Shown: positions 28,733 to 38,572 of the stretch, piece by piece
Numbering within the stretch: position 1 is the stretch's first letter
Layout: each line of letters starts with the position of its first letter
NCBI RefSeq assembly: GCF_000238375.3
Contig: NZ_AHBZ03000012.1
Coordinates: 372,001 to 436,000 of the forward strand
Direction: 5' to 3'
DNA length: 64,000 nucleotides
DNA from: Pseudoalteromonas citrea
GTDB taxonomy: Bacteria; Pseudomonadota; Gammaproteobacteria; Enterobacterales; Alteromonadaceae
Position numbers and translations under genes: made by a program
Notes under the pieces: generated by a model
Databases searched by the model: none
What the model saw: the letters and a program-made list of their open reading frames with translations, nothing else
Told to the model about the DNA's origin: nothing

Positions 28733-28853
28733 CTTTCACAAAAGATAAAAGTTTATAAATATCAATAAATTAAACCATATCAGAAATTACTTTCGTTTGC
28801 ATTAATTATCAAATACACTAAGTGTTAGCAAAAATAACTAAGAGTTAGCCAAT

Positions 28854-29945
28854 ATGAGCCAATTCCGCCAACAGGACAATTTACTCGGTCAATCTGACAG
28901 CTTTTTAACCGTGCTTGATAAGGTGTCGCAGCTTGCGCCTTTAGAAAAACCAGTATTGATTATTGGAGAGCGCGGTACGGGTAAAGAACTTATCGCTGCA
29001 CGATTACACTTTCTTTCTGAGCGATGGGAACAAAACTACGTAAAGCTCAATTGTGCCGCCCTAAATGAAAATTTGTTAGAGAGTGAGCTATTTGGTCATG
29101 AGAGTGGTGCATTTACTGGCGCCAGTAAACGTCATGAAGGTCGATTTGAGCGAGCGAATGGCGGCACATTATTTCTTGATGAGCTAGCTAATACCTCTGC
29201 TATGGTGCAAGAAAAGCTATTACGCGTGATTGAATATGGTGAATTTGAACGTGTCGGTGGTAAAAGTACGGTAAAAGTCGATACCCGTTTAGTCTGCGCA
29301 ACCAATGAAGATCTGCCATCTTTGGCTGACAACGGTGAGTTTAGACACGATTTATTAGACCGACTGGCATTTGATGTGATCACCTTGCCGCCATTACGTG
29401 CTCGCCAAGAAGACATCATGTTATTAGCAGAACAATTTGCAATAAACATGGCACGAGATTTAGGCTGGTCACTGTTCAGTGGTTTTACGCGTAAAGCCAC
29501 TGAGGTACTATTGAGTTACGATTGGCCAGGTAATATACGTGAACTCAAAAATACCGTTGAAAGAAGCTTATATCGTCACGGCAACGAGCACCTACCCGTT
29601 CACGAAATCATTCTCAATCCATTTGAGAGCCCGTTTAGACCAACACAACGGGTAAAGGCACGTACAATACAACCTGAAATAGCCCAAACACCCAGCCATA
29701 CCCCTGTGACGGAAGCTTCTAGCAACCATGCATCGCTGTCACCAGCACAGCCCAACATTGCGTTTCCTTGTGACTTAAAAGAACTCTCTAATGACTTTGA
29801 GATTGAGTTACTCAAAAAAGCGCTCGAATACAGTCAATTTAATCAAAAGAAAACTGCACAAATGCTTGGATTGACGTATCATCAACTTCGTGGTTATTTG
29901 AAAAAATACAACCTGTTAGAGTCAGGTCAAAAACAAGAGGCGTAA
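28854..29945 (+). CDS. pspF: Psp operon transcriptional activator PspF
   Basis: Sigma-54 enhancer-binding protein that activates psp genes and lacks a regulatory receiver domain. It has 363 residues (E. coli about 325). The AAA+ domain (about 5-240) has Walker A GERGTGKE, the sigma-54-contacting GAFTGA loop, Walker B GGTLFLDE and the WPGNIRELKN motif. A C-terminal Fis-type helix-turn-helix (KKTAQMLGLTYHQLRGYLKKY) binds DNA. The linker (about 260-310) is longer than usual and rich in Pro, Thr and Ser. sapA starts 3 bp later. Confidence 0.95.
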   Translation: MSQFRQQDNLLGQSDSFLTVLDKVSQLAPLEKPVLIIGERGTGKELIAARLHFLSERWEQNYVKLNCAALNENLLESELFGHESGAFTGASKRHEGRFERANGGTLFLDELANTSAMVQEKLLRVIEYGEFERVGGKSTVKVDTRLVCATNEDLPSLADNGEFRHDLLDRLAFDVITLPPLRARQEDIMLLAEQFAINMARDLGWSLFSGFTRKATEVLLSYDWPGNIRELKNTVERSLYRHGNEHLPVHEIILNPFESPFRPTQRVKARTIQPEIAQTPSHTPVTEASSNHASLSPAQPNIAFPCDLKELSNDFEIELLKKALEYSQFNQKKTAQMLGLTYHQLRGYLKKYNLLESGQKQEA

Positions 29946-29948
29946 GGC

Positions 29949-31556
29949 GTGCGGAATCTAGTACTAGGTGCTTTGTGTACCTATTTACTTGGCTGTGTTG
30001 ATGCAAGCCAACAGCAAGCAAACGAAAAATCTCAGGGCTTAGTGTACTGCGCTGAAGCGAACCCGGTATCTTTTAACCCTCAAGTCACGACGACTGGCTC
30101 TACCATAGACCTTATTGCCAGCCAGTTATACGATACGTTAATTAGTATTGACCCTGAAACTGCAGAGTTTAAACCGGAACTGGCAACTAGCTGGGCAGTG
30201 AGCGACAAGGGTAAATCTATTACGTTCACCTTGCGCCAAGATGTCGCTTTTCACAGTACAGATTACTTTCGCCCAAGCCGCACACTCAATGCCGATGACG
30301 TGGTGTTTTCATTTAGCCGCTTATTCGATGTATATAATCCATATCATTTTGTCGGCGATGCTGAGTACCCCTACTTTCAAAGCGTGGGTATTGACCAGCT
30401 CATTCGTAAAGTCGTTAAAGTCGACGACTTTACCGTAAGGTTTGAACTCTTCAACGCCGAAAGTAGCTTTCTATCGAATATTGCGACCGATTTTGCGGTT
30501 ATTCTCTCACAAGAGTATGCCCAACAGCTGATAGCACAAAAAAATAAAGCCGCATTTGATCACTTGCCTATTGGCACCGGCCCATATAAATATAAAAACT
30601 TTTTACGCGATAATCTTATTCGCTATCACCGCAATGAAAAATATTGGAAATACCCAGTGCCGATGCAGCAACTGGTGTTCGATATCACCACCAACGGCAC
30701 CAGTCGCATTGCGAAAATGCTGACTAAAGAATGTGATATCACAGCACACCCTAGTGCAACACAACTGAGCGTTCTCAAAGACCGTGAAGATATTCGCGTC
30801 GACAAAGCGGCAAACCTCAATATTGGTTATTGGGCCTTTAATACTGAACGACCCCCATTTGATAGCCTTCTTGTTCGCAAAGCCCTTGCGCACTCCGTTG
30901 ACTTCGATAAAATTATGCAAGCAGTCTATTACGGTAACGGCATATTGGCGCGCTCGCATCTGCCACCATCATCATGGGCCTTTCAAGCTCAGGATAATAT
31001 ACCCCGCTATAACCCTGAACTAGCAAAACAGTTTTTAAAGGAAGCAGGTTATGAAAATGGGTTTAGTATGACGCTATGGGCCATGCCGGTATCACGAATA
31101 TATAACCCTAATGCGCGAAAGATGGCTGAATTGATTCAAAGTGATTTGAAAGCCATCGGTATTTCGGCACAAATTATTGAGTATGAGTGGAACACTTTTG
31201 TTGAACGTATTGGTAAACATGAGCATGACAGTGTTTTACTTGGTTGGGCTGCAGATACACCAGATCCTGATAACTTCTTTAGCCCGCTGTTAAGCTGCAC
31301 CGCGACCTTTAGTGGAAAAAACCCGGCTAATTGGTGCCATCCTGAGTTTGATTTATTACTCACTCAAGCATTAGACACAACCGATATTACATTGCGCAAA
31401 ACTTACTATTATCAAGCGCAGCAAATGCTCATCGATCAGCTGCCGCTGATCCCCATAGCTCACGGCGTACGATTCCAAGCAACCAGTAATGATGTGACGG
31501 GCGTTACCTTACGCCCATTTGGTGGCATATCTCTTGGTCAAGTGAGGCGTAACTGA
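29949..31556 (+). CDS. sapA: Peptide ABC transporter substrate-binding protein SapA, predicted lipoprotein
   Basis: Periplasmic binding component of the Sap peptide importer (SBP_bac_5/DppA-type fold, 535 residues). The GTG at 29949 starts MRNLVLGALCTYLLGC: the lipobox LLGC puts the lipidated cysteine at position 16. From memory the E. coli protein has an ordinary cleaved signal. The body has the family segments LYDTLISIDPET and DADDVVFSF-like NADDVVFSF. It begins 3 bp after pspF, so pspF-sapABCDF may be cotranscribed. Confidence 0.92.
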   Translation: MRNLVLGALCTYLLGCVDASQQQANEKSQGLVYCAEANPVSFNPQVTTTGSTIDLIASQLYDTLISIDPETAEFKPELATSWAVSDKGKSITFTLRQDVAFHSTDYFRPSRTLNADDVVFSFSRLFDVYNPYHFVGDAEYPYFQSVGIDQLIRKVVKVDDFTVRFELFNAESSFLSNIATDFAVILSQEYAQQLIAQKNKAAFDHLPIGTGPYKYKNFLRDNLIRYHRNEKYWKYPVPMQQLVFDITTNGTSRIAKMLTKECDITAHPSATQLSVLKDREDIRVDKAANLNIGYWAFNTERPPFDSLLVRKALAHSVDFDKIMQAVYYGNGILARSHLPPSSWAFQAQDNIPRYNPELAKQFLKEAGYENGFSMTLWAMPVSRIYNPNARKMAELIQSDLKAIGISAQIIEYEWNTFVERIGKHEHDSVLLGWAADTPDPDNFFSPLLSCTATFSGKNPANWCHPEFDLLLTQALDTTDITLRKTYYYQAQQMLIDQLPLIPIAHGVRFQATSNDVTGVTLRPFGGISLGQVRRN

Positions 31557-32590
31557 TGTTATTTGAGTATTTACTACGCCGTATCAGTTTGCTGATTTTT
31601 ATGGTGGTCACTTTAACGGTATTTACCTTCTCGCTCAATTATCTCTTTCCAGGAGATTTACTGACTAACTTTAGTGGTCAAGTTAACTCCAATTACAGTC
31701 AAACCCAATTATTGGCTGAGAAATACCAGATCAACGAAAACTTACTTATGCAATATGGTGCTTTTTTAGCGCGTATTGCCAGTGGAGATTGGGGGGTGTC
31801 ACTCTCCTCAGGGCAAAATGTGTTTGAGCATGTTACACGGCTCTTTCCTGCCACTTTAGAGCTGTGTGTTTATGCGCTAGGGGTTGCCGTCTCACTTGGG
31901 ATCCCCGCAGGAATAGTTGCATCAGCTTATCATCGTCGTTGGCCTGACAGAGTTATCAATTCTCTGACTTTAATGGGCTTTTCTATACCTATTTTTTGGC
32001 TGGCGCTACTGTTAATTATGGTGTTTTGTTTATCTTTTGGGTTATTCCCCATGTCAGGACGTATAGGCCTGTTATACGAAATTGAACCTATTAGTAATTT
32101 TATTTTAATCGATATTGCTATCCAAGGTTTTCCATATCATGGCCTTGCTTTTTATGATGCATTGCGCCATTTAGCGTTACCCACAGTGGTATTGGCAATG
32201 TACCCCACGACTGTACTCGTGCGCTTTACTCGAGATTCAATGCTACACGTGCTAGAACAAAATTATATCAAAACTGCTCGCGCTAAAGGGCTGAATAGGC
32301 GTCAGCTGATTTTACATCACGCACTACGTAACGCCTTGCTCCCAGTAATAAAACAGATCGGTTTACAATTTAGTACTCTGATCACGCTGGCGATGGTGAC
32401 AGAAGTGATATTTTCGTGGCCAGGCATAGGCCGATGGCTTATAGACAGTATCTACCAGCGCGATTACCCGGCAATACAGGGTGGGCTTCTGGCAGTGTCC
32501 ATGTTTGTTATACTAGCAAACATGCTGGCTGAATTTAGCCACTCTCTTTTTGACCCTTTGTCACGGAATCAAGCCTATGGCAAAGTTTAG
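31556..32590 (+). CDS. sapB: Peptide ABC transporter permease SapB
   Basis: Inner-membrane permease of the Sap importer; 344 residues, about six membrane helices (DppB type). The EAA-loop region reads YIKTARAKGLNRRQLILHHALRNALLP. The ATG shares its first base region with the sapA stop (TGATG), and sapC begins 14 bp before the sapB stop. Confidence 0.95.
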   Translation: MLFEYLLRRISLLIFMVVTLTVFTFSLNYLFPGDLLTNFSGQVNSNYSQTQLLAEKYQINENLLMQYGAFLARIASGDWGVSLSSGQNVFEHVTRLFPATLELCVYALGVAVSLGIPAGIVASAYHRRWPDRVINSLTLMGFSIPIFWLALLLIMVFCLSFGLFPMSGRIGLLYEIEPISNFILIDIAIQGFPYHGLAFYDALRHLALPTVVLAMYPTTVLVRFTRDSMLHVLEQNYIKTARAKGLNRRQLILHHALRNALLPVIKQIGLQFSTLITLAMVTEVIFSWPGIGRWLIDSIYQRDYPAIQGGLLAVSMFVILANMLAEFSHSLFDPLSRNQAYGKV

Positions 32591-33470
32591 TTTATTCAGC
32601 GAAGAGTCTAACCGCTCACCTCTTTCACGGTTATGGCGAAAGTTTAAAAGTAACCACCCGGCGTTAGTGGCTTTATGGATATTTATTGCGTTGACACTCC
32701 TGGCGATGACAGCGCCGTTTATTGCACCATATGGTATTAATCAACAGCATAGCGATGCATTGCTGCTGCCCCCTTCATGGCATGATTTAGGTGATGTAAG
32801 ATTTATTCTAGGCACGGATGATTTGGGCCGCGATGTCTTATCTCGACTCATGAACGGGGCTACATTTACCTTTGGGCTCTCAATCATCGCCGCCTTGATC
32901 ACCACCCTCGTGGGGGTGTTTTTGGGGACCTTGGCGGGGATCAGTCATGGCTTCCGTTCAAGTGCATTAAACCATTTATTGGATATTACGCTCTCGATCC
33001 CATCGTTATTATTAGCCATTATTATTATCGCTATACTCGGGCCTGGCTTACTCAATACCGTATGGGCAATTATCTTTGCGTTATTGCCCCAATACGTGCA
33101 CTCAATTCGCAATTTGGTTGTTGATGAACTAAATAAAGACTATATCAGTGCCTTTCGTCTTGATGGCGCGTCTCAGTGGCAATTGCTTACCCGAGGTGTT
33201 CTACCCAATATATACGAGCATATCGTGGTTATTTTTACCATGGCACTGTCAACGGCGATCCTAGACATTGCCGCTCTGGGCTTTTTGAAACTCGGTGCCC
33301 AACCGCCTACAACCGAGTGGGGGGCTATTTTGGCTGAAAACCTAGGCTTAATTTATTTAGCACCTTGGACGGTTGGCTTACCTGGAGTATTGCTATTTAT
33401 CGCGGTACTTTCTACCAACCTAGTGGGTGATGGCTTAAGGCAAGTACTCAAAGAGCGTAAGGCGGATTAA
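32577..33470 (+). CDS. sapC: Peptide ABC transporter permease SapC
   Basis: Second permease of the Sap importer. I start it at the ATG at 32577 (297 residues; E. coli 296), MAKFSLFSEESN; a frame open from 32550 lies wholly within sapB. It has the N-terminal OppC-type segment, about five to six membrane helices, and the coupling motif DYISAFRLDGASQWQLLTRGVLPN. The stop overlaps the sapD ATG. Confidence 0.95.
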   Translation: MAKFSLFSEESNRSPLSRLWRKFKSNHPALVALWIFIALTLLAMTAPFIAPYGINQQHSDALLLPPSWHDLGDVRFILGTDDLGRDVLSRLMNGATFTFGLSIIAALITTLVGVFLGTLAGISHGFRSSALNHLLDITLSIPSLLLAIIIIAILGPGLLNTVWAIIFALLPQYVHSIRNLVVDELNKDYISAFRLDGASQWQLLTRGVLPNIYEHIVVIFTMALSTAILDIAALGFLKLGAQPPTTEWGAILAENLGLIYLAPWTVGLPGVLLFIAVLSTNLVGDGLRQVLKERKAD

Positions 33471-34477
33471 TGCAATTACTCGACATACGTAACTTAACCA
33501 TAGAGCTGCACACTGAAGACGGTGTGATAAGAGCCGTTGATAAAGTTAATCTAAGCCTGAAAGAAGGTGAGGTGCATGCATTGGTTGGCGAGTCTGGCTC
33601 AGGAAAAAGCCTAATAGCCAAAGCTATCGTCGGCGTTTTAAACTCTCGCTGGACCGTAACGGCAGATCGTATGCATTGGCAAGGTGTTGACCTAATGCGT
33701 TTAAGTCCTGAAAAGCGTAGAAAAATAGTCAGCAGAGATATGGCTATGATCTACCAGGAACCCAGTCGTAGCCTAGACCCTACCGCAAAAATATTTGAAC
33801 AAGTGGCAGAGTCATTACCTGAGGAGACCTTTAAAAAAGGGTTTTTCCGTCGTAATACTGAGCGAAAAGAAAAAGTTAAAGCGCTACTGCATAAAGTGGG
33901 GATCCGTGAACATATTAGAGTCGCAAGCAGCTACCCGCATGAACTGTCTGAAGGGGTATGCCAAAAGGTCATGATTGCGATGGCCATTGCCCGAAACCCT
34001 AAACTTTTAATCGCCGATGAGCCGACGACAGCATTAGAAAGCACCACGCGAGCACAGATTTTTCGCTTACTGAAGAGCTTAAACCAGCTTAAAAATATGT
34101 CAGTATTAATGATCTCCCATGAACTTGAAGAGATCACTCATTGGTCTCATGCCATGCACGTTTTATACTGTGGGCAAATGGTTGAGGCCGGTCCTACGCA
34201 AAAGGTTTTTTATGAACCTTTACACCCGTACACACAGGCTTTAGTAAAAAGTTTACCTGATTATGCGCAAGGTCTTGCACACAAAGAACCATTTTATGCA
34301 CTCAAAGGAACAATCCCCCCGCTACAACACCTGCCAATCGGCTGTCGATTAGGGCCTCGTTGTCCACAAGCGCAAAAACAATGTGTCGTCACGCCAACTC
34401 AAAGTAAAAGCCATGGCCATGCCTATGCCTGTCACTTTCCCCTTTTGAAGGAAAAGACCAAATGCAACCCGTCTTAA
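33470..34477 (+). CDS. sapD: Peptide ABC transporter ATP-binding protein SapD
   Basis: ATPase subunit, 335 residues. Walker A is GESGSGKS (residues about 42-49). The signature motif is the unusual LSEGVCQKVMIAMAIA in place of LSGGQ, a variant also seen in E. coli SapD (LSEGECQ, from memory). Walker B is LLIADEP. The C-terminal oligopeptide-transporter extension has the cysteine pattern CRLGPRCPQAQKQC. sapF starts inside its last codons. Confidence 0.95.
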   Translation: MQLLDIRNLTIELHTEDGVIRAVDKVNLSLKEGEVHALVGESGSGKSLIAKAIVGVLNSRWTVTADRMHWQGVDLMRLSPEKRRKIVSRDMAMIYQEPSRSLDPTAKIFEQVAESLPEETFKKGFFRRNTERKEKVKALLHKVGIREHIRVASSYPHELSEGVCQKVMIAMAIARNPKLLIADEPTTALESTTRAQIFRLLKSLNQLKNMSVLMISHELEEITHWSHAMHVLYCGQMVEAGPTQKVFYEPLHPYTQALVKSLPDYAQGLAHKEPFYALKGTIPPLQHLPIGCRLGPRCPQAQKQCVVTPTQSKSHGHAYACHFPLLKEKTKCNPS

Positions 34478-35223
34478 AAGTCCAAGCATTAAGTAAATCT
34501 TTTCAAAGTCGAGCCGGTATTTTTAAACGTAATCATATAAAAGTGCTCCGAGATGTTTCATTTGCTGTTGCCCCTGGGGAAACACTCGCCGTTATTGGCG
34601 AAACAGGCTCTGGAAAAAGCACCCTAGCAAAACTACTTGCCGGTGCTGACACGGCTGACTGTGGACAAATTCTACTGGATGGCAAGACCATTGAGGACAA
34701 TGGCGTAAGACAAAACCAATGTCGCCATATTCGTATGATTTTTCAAGATCCAACCCGCTCATTAAACCCAGGCCTCACCATTGGTGACATGCTTGATGAT
34801 TGCTTAAAGTATAATACCGACCTAACGTCTTCTCAGCGTGATAAAAAGATCAAACTCACCTTAAGCCGAGTTGGTTTACTGGGTGAGCACTATCAATACT
34901 ATCCGCATATGTTTAGTGGAGGCCAACTACAACGCGTCGCATTAGCCAGAGCACTCATTTTAGACCCTAAAGTTGTGGTGCTAGATGAAGCATTATCCTC
35001 TCTAGATCCTTCGGTCAGAGCACAAACTGTAAACTTGTTACTCAAATTACAAAAAGACTCGGGTCTAAGCTTTATTTTGATCACCCATCACTTGAGTTTA
35101 GTGAAGCATATGAGCGACCAACTCATGGTGCTCAGTCGCGGAAAAGTTGTAGAGTATGGTAATACAGCTGCGATATTCGAAAAGCCAAAATCAAAGGTGA
35201 CACAGCGACTGCTAAATGTTTGA
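34462..35223 (+). CDS. sapF: Peptide ABC transporter ATP-binding protein SapF
   Basis: Second ATPase subunit, 253 residues. Walker A is GETGSGKST, the signature is FSGGQLQRVALARAL, Walker B is VVVLDEA. Unlike SapD it has a standard signature, so the pair probably has one normal and one variant ATP site. It overlaps sapD by 16 bp and ends the operon. Confidence 0.95.
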   Translation: MQPVLKVQALSKSFQSRAGIFKRNHIKVLRDVSFAVAPGETLAVIGETGSGKSTLAKLLAGADTADCGQILLDGKTIEDNGVRQNQCRHIRMIFQDPTRSLNPGLTIGDMLDDCLKYNTDLTSSQRDKKIKLTLSRVGLLGEHYQYYPHMFSGGQLQRVALARALILDPKVVVLDEALSSLDPSVRAQTVNLLLKLQKDSGLSFILITHHLSLVKHMSDQLMVLSRGKVVEYGNTAAIFEKPKSKVTQRLLNV

Positions 35224-35248
35224 TGTGCAGCTCATGCAGCTTACGTAA

Positions 35249-35272
35249 TAAAAAGCCCCACTAAATAGTGGG
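35249..35272 (-). terminator. Terminator of the amidohydrolase gene
   Basis: CCCACT (35257-35262) and AGTGGG (35267-35272) form a stem with a 4-nt loop; on the minus strand it is followed by GGCTTTTTATTACG. On the plus strand no U-tract follows, so it serves the minus-strand gene and not sapF. Confidence 0.7.
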
Positions 35273-35293
35273 ACTCGGATGTTAACTTACTAA

Positions 35294-38200
35294 TTACTCT
35301 TCAAAATATAGTTTAGCACGAGGCTTTTTACCCACTTCTTGCATAGTTTTGGCATCAAACAGACGACCATTGATCATGGTATAAGAGACTTTATCAGTAT
35401 CACGAATGTTATTTAATGGATCGCCATCAACTACCACTAAATCGGCAAGTTTACCCACTTCAATTGAACCAATATGCTGGTCTAAACCAACATACTTAGC
35501 CGGATCTAGTGTTGCGGCACGAATGGCTTGAAGCGGAGACATCCCTCCTTGTGCGAACATCCAAATTTCCCAATGTGCCGCAAGCCCTTCGCGTTGACCA
35601 TGTGCACCTAAGTTCACTAACACGCCCAAGTCTTGTAGCTCTTTGGCTACGCGGGCATTATTGAAGTGATTATAGTGATGATCTGGTGATTTTATACGAC
35701 GCATAGAACGCGGCAATAGTTGGTTCTTCGGCACAAACTTACTTAGACGTGGGTGGTTCCATACATCAGTCTTGTCATACCAATAGTTTTCTCCCCAAAT
35801 CCCCCCATAAGCCACACCCAGCGTCGGGGTATAACCCACATCACTTTGCGACCAAAGTTGTTCAATATCATCATAAATATTGGCCACTGGAATTGAGTGC
35901 TCAACCCCCGTATGACCGTCAACAACCATGGTTAGGTTATGCTGTAGCAAGGAGCCACCTTCAGGCACCACCATCATACCGAGCTCTCTGCCCGCTTCGA
36001 CCACTTGCTGGCGCTGTTCACGGCGAGGTTGATTATATGACTTAACCGAAAATGCACCTACTTTTTGCAAGCGCTCTAAATGAAACTTTGCATCTTCGTA
36101 AGAGTCTATATGTGATGTATAGCCTGCAACATTTGCCCCATATAAAATCGTCCCCGTAGAGAAAATCCTTGGTGCAATGATTTTACCGGCTTTTTGTAAC
36201 TCACTGGCCGCAAACACCTCGGTGGTGTCATTTGACGGGTCATGAATTGTAGTCACCCCGAGCGCTAAACCTGCTAGATTCTTCCAGTTTTGCTGCGGAA
36301 TAATTTCGTTACTGCCTTGTGATGTATGCGCATGAGCATCAACAAGGCCTGGCATAATAGTTTGCCCTGTAACATCGATGATTTCAGCATTTTTTGGAAT
36401 ACTTATTTCATTGCTGCTACCCACTGCTTTAATATGCTTGCCATCAGTTACAACCACCCCACCGCTGATCACCTTATCACCTTGCATGGTAATAATCGTC
36501 GCCCCCACTAACGCTATTAACCCTTTAGGCTCTGCCATATCATGTTTAAATCCAATCGACTCACCACTTTTGGCTTTAAAGTCTGCGCCCTCAACTTTAT
36601 TGATATCAAACATGCCATCTAAGCTCGCATGATAAAGCTCAGGTCCTAAACTCCAGTACAGTGTATCACTTGCTGCGCTCCAGCTTATGCTTTCACCAGC
36701 ACGCTGTGATAACTGCTCAATCGGAAATTGTTTGTCAGAAGGTGAAATAGTGATCGGTTTACCACTTTCAACAAAGGGCGTAACAAATACTTTAAATCGT
36801 TCAGCAAATGCCAAATATTTACCATTAGGCGAGACTCTGAACTCTGTGGCATGATTTGAGTTATAAAGCACTTTGCTTTTTTTACTCTCAAGGTCAACAG
36901 CCAAAAGCTGTGGCTTTGGCGCTTCATTCATCAAGAAGATACGGTTGTTATCATCTCCAAACTGCGGTTGGAAGCCCTGCTCTGTGATCAATTCAGCCTC
37001 ACCGCCTTTGGTCGATATTTTGTAAACACCCGCTTTTAAAGACCACTCACGAGCTAACAAGCTACTGCCTGACACCTTTCGGTAAACCACTGTTTTACCA
37101 TCAGGGCTAAATGTCGGCTCAACATACTTACCCACTTGCGAAGTGATCGCTTTACCTTTACCGCTTCTCGTTGATACGACTCGTACACTACCTTGCTTTT
37201 TGTCATCCCACGTCACGTACACGATTTTTTTACCGTCTCGAGAAAACTGTGGGAACAATTCAAAATGATCATCTTGGCGTGTCAATCGTTTCACTTTACC
37301 TGACGATAAGTCACGTTTATAAATATGACCTAGCGCTTCAAAAATAGCTGTCTCGCCATTGGGCGATACCTGAACATTACGCAGCATTTTAATATCAAAG
37401 GTTTCTTGATCAATATTTTGCGCGAAACGCAGTGCTTTTTGAATTTTCTTTGTCGTGGTTACTTGAAAAGCAATTTTGTTATGTTTTTTACTCTCTACAT
37501 CTACTTTACGCAGCTTACCCCCGGCCCAAAAAACAAGTTCTTCATTGTCTGGCGTCCACGCAATCGTCGGATAAACACCATGAATGGCCCATGTTTCCTG
37601 CATATCGCGCTCTAAGTTGCCATAGACTTTAGTTTCTTTGCCTGACGCTAAGTCGTATATATACAAACTTGATTGAAAATCATCACGCTTTACATAGGCT
37701 AAATGCTTGCCATCAGGAGACGGAGTTGGGCGAATAGCTCCCCCCATACCAGATAAAATAACTTTGATCTCACCCGTTTCTCTGTCTAGTTGTTTGATTT
37801 TGTATATGCCAGCAACAGAGTCTTTTGAGTAATGAAAGGTTTTGCCAGGTGTTGCATCTTGTGAGAAGTAAACATATCGACCATCTGGGGAAAATGCAGG
37901 CTCACCTAAATCTTTTTGATCGTTATCACGAGATGTTAAAGGCACGCCACTGCCGCCCGCTTTATGGTAAAGCCAAACTTCACCCGCGCCTAACGAGCGC
38001 GTGCCGGTAAAATGCTTACGTGCGGCAATAAAATCTCCATCAGGGCTCCAAGCAGGGCTATTTAATAAACGGAAAGTTTCACTTGTAACTGCCGTTTGCT
38101 CTGAGCCATCAATATTCATAACCCAAATATTATCGCCACCACCTTGGTCGGAGGTAAAAGCAATAGAGCGTCCATCAGGACTAAAGCGAGGCTGCATCTG

Positions 38201-38470
38201 CCAGCCAATGTCACTGGTTAACTGCGTTGCTTGACCACCCGAGATAGGCATAATGTAAATATCACCCAGTAAATCAAAAACCAGTGATGTACCATCAGGG
38301 CTGACATCAACGTTCATCCAGGTACCCTGTTCTACCGATATCTTGGCGTCAATAAACTCACCAGGTGGTGTATCAACTTGCCATTGTTCTTGTGGCGTTT
38401 CTGTTTTCGCCTGTACCGTAACGGCAAGCGAGACCCCAAGCGCAAGTGCGCTTAATAAATACTGCTTCAT
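35294..38470 (-). CDS. Secreted TolB-like beta-propeller/amidohydrolase protein
   Basis: Fusion protein of 1058 residues. A signal peptide (about 1-21, ending VQA) is followed by two runs of TolB/PD40 propeller repeats (SPDG motifs such as VSPDGTSLVF, FSPDGRSIAF, FSPDGKTVVY) to about residue 650. Next is an amidohydrolase domain with the metal motif DAHAHTSQG, a VKSYNQP lysine that may bridge metals, and a C-terminal IEVGKLADLVVVDGDP segment typical of imidazolonepropionase-like hydrolases. The substrate is unknown; periplasmic hydrolysis of a peptide-derived or cyclic amide compound is possible. It has its own terminator and an 11-bp dyad just upstream of its start. Confidence 0.85.
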   Translation of the reverse strand: MKQYLLSALALGVSLAVTVQAKTETPQEQWQVDTPPGEFIDAKISVEQGTWMNVDVSPDGTSLVFDLLGDIYIMPISGGQATQLTSDIGWQMQPRFSPDGRSIAFTSDQGGGDNIWVMNIDGSEQTAVTSETFRLLNSPAWSPDGDFIAARKHFTGTRSLGAGEVWLYHKAGGSGVPLTSRDNDQKDLGEPAFSPDGRYVYFSQDATPGKTFHYSKDSVAGIYKIKQLDRETGEIKVILSGMGGAIRPTPSPDGKHLAYVKRDDFQSSLYIYDLASGKETKVYGNLERDMQETWAIHGVYPTIAWTPDNEELVFWAGGKLRKVDVESKKHNKIAFQVTTTKKIQKALRFAQNIDQETFDIKMLRNVQVSPNGETAIFEALGHIYKRDLSSGKVKRLTRQDDHFELFPQFSRDGKKIVYVTWDDKKQGSVRVVSTRSGKGKAITSQVGKYVEPTFSPDGKTVVYRKVSGSSLLAREWSLKAGVYKISTKGGEAELITEQGFQPQFGDDNNRIFLMNEAPKPQLLAVDLESKKSKVLYNSNHATEFRVSPNGKYLAFAERFKVFVTPFVESGKPITISPSDKQFPIEQLSQRAGESISWSAASDTLYWSLGPELYHASLDGMFDINKVEGADFKAKSGESIGFKHDMAEPKGLIALVGATIITMQGDKVISGGVVVTDGKHIKAVGSSNEISIPKNAEIIDVTGQTIMPGLVDAHAHTSQGSNEIIPQQNWKNLAGLALGVTTIHDPSNDTTEVFAASELQKAGKIIAPRIFSTGTILYGANVAGYTSHIDSYEDAKFHLERLQKVGAFSVKSYNQPRREQRQQVVEAGRELGMMVVPEGGSLLQHNLTMVVDGHTGVEHSIPVANIYDDIEQLWSQSDVGYTPTLGVAYGGIWGENYWYDKTDVWNHPRLSKFVPKNQLLPRSMRRIKSPDHHYNHFNNARVAKELQDLGVLVNLGAHGQREGLAAHWEIWMFAQGGMSPLQAIRAATLDPAKYVGLDQHIGSIEVGKLADLVVVDGDPLNNIRDTDKVSYTMINGRLFDAKTMQEVGKKPRAKLYFEE

Positions 38471-38484
38471 GATTCTTAACCCTG

Positions 38485-38515
38485 TTATTTTGTTGCACCT
38501 ATATCAACAAAATAA
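38485..38515 (-). promoter_or_regulatory. 11-bp perfect dyad in the amidohydrolase leader
   Basis: TTATTTTGTTG (38485-38495) and CAACAAAATAA (38505-38515) are exact complements around a 9-nt spacer, 14 bp upstream of the ATG at 38470. It is AT-rich and has no U-tract, so it looks more like an operator or a leader hairpin than a terminator for the upstream mtfA. Confidence 0.45.
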
Positions 38516-38572
38516 CGTGATTATTGCCAGAAAAATGCCATCAATCACTATAGATTATCTATCACCCCACTA

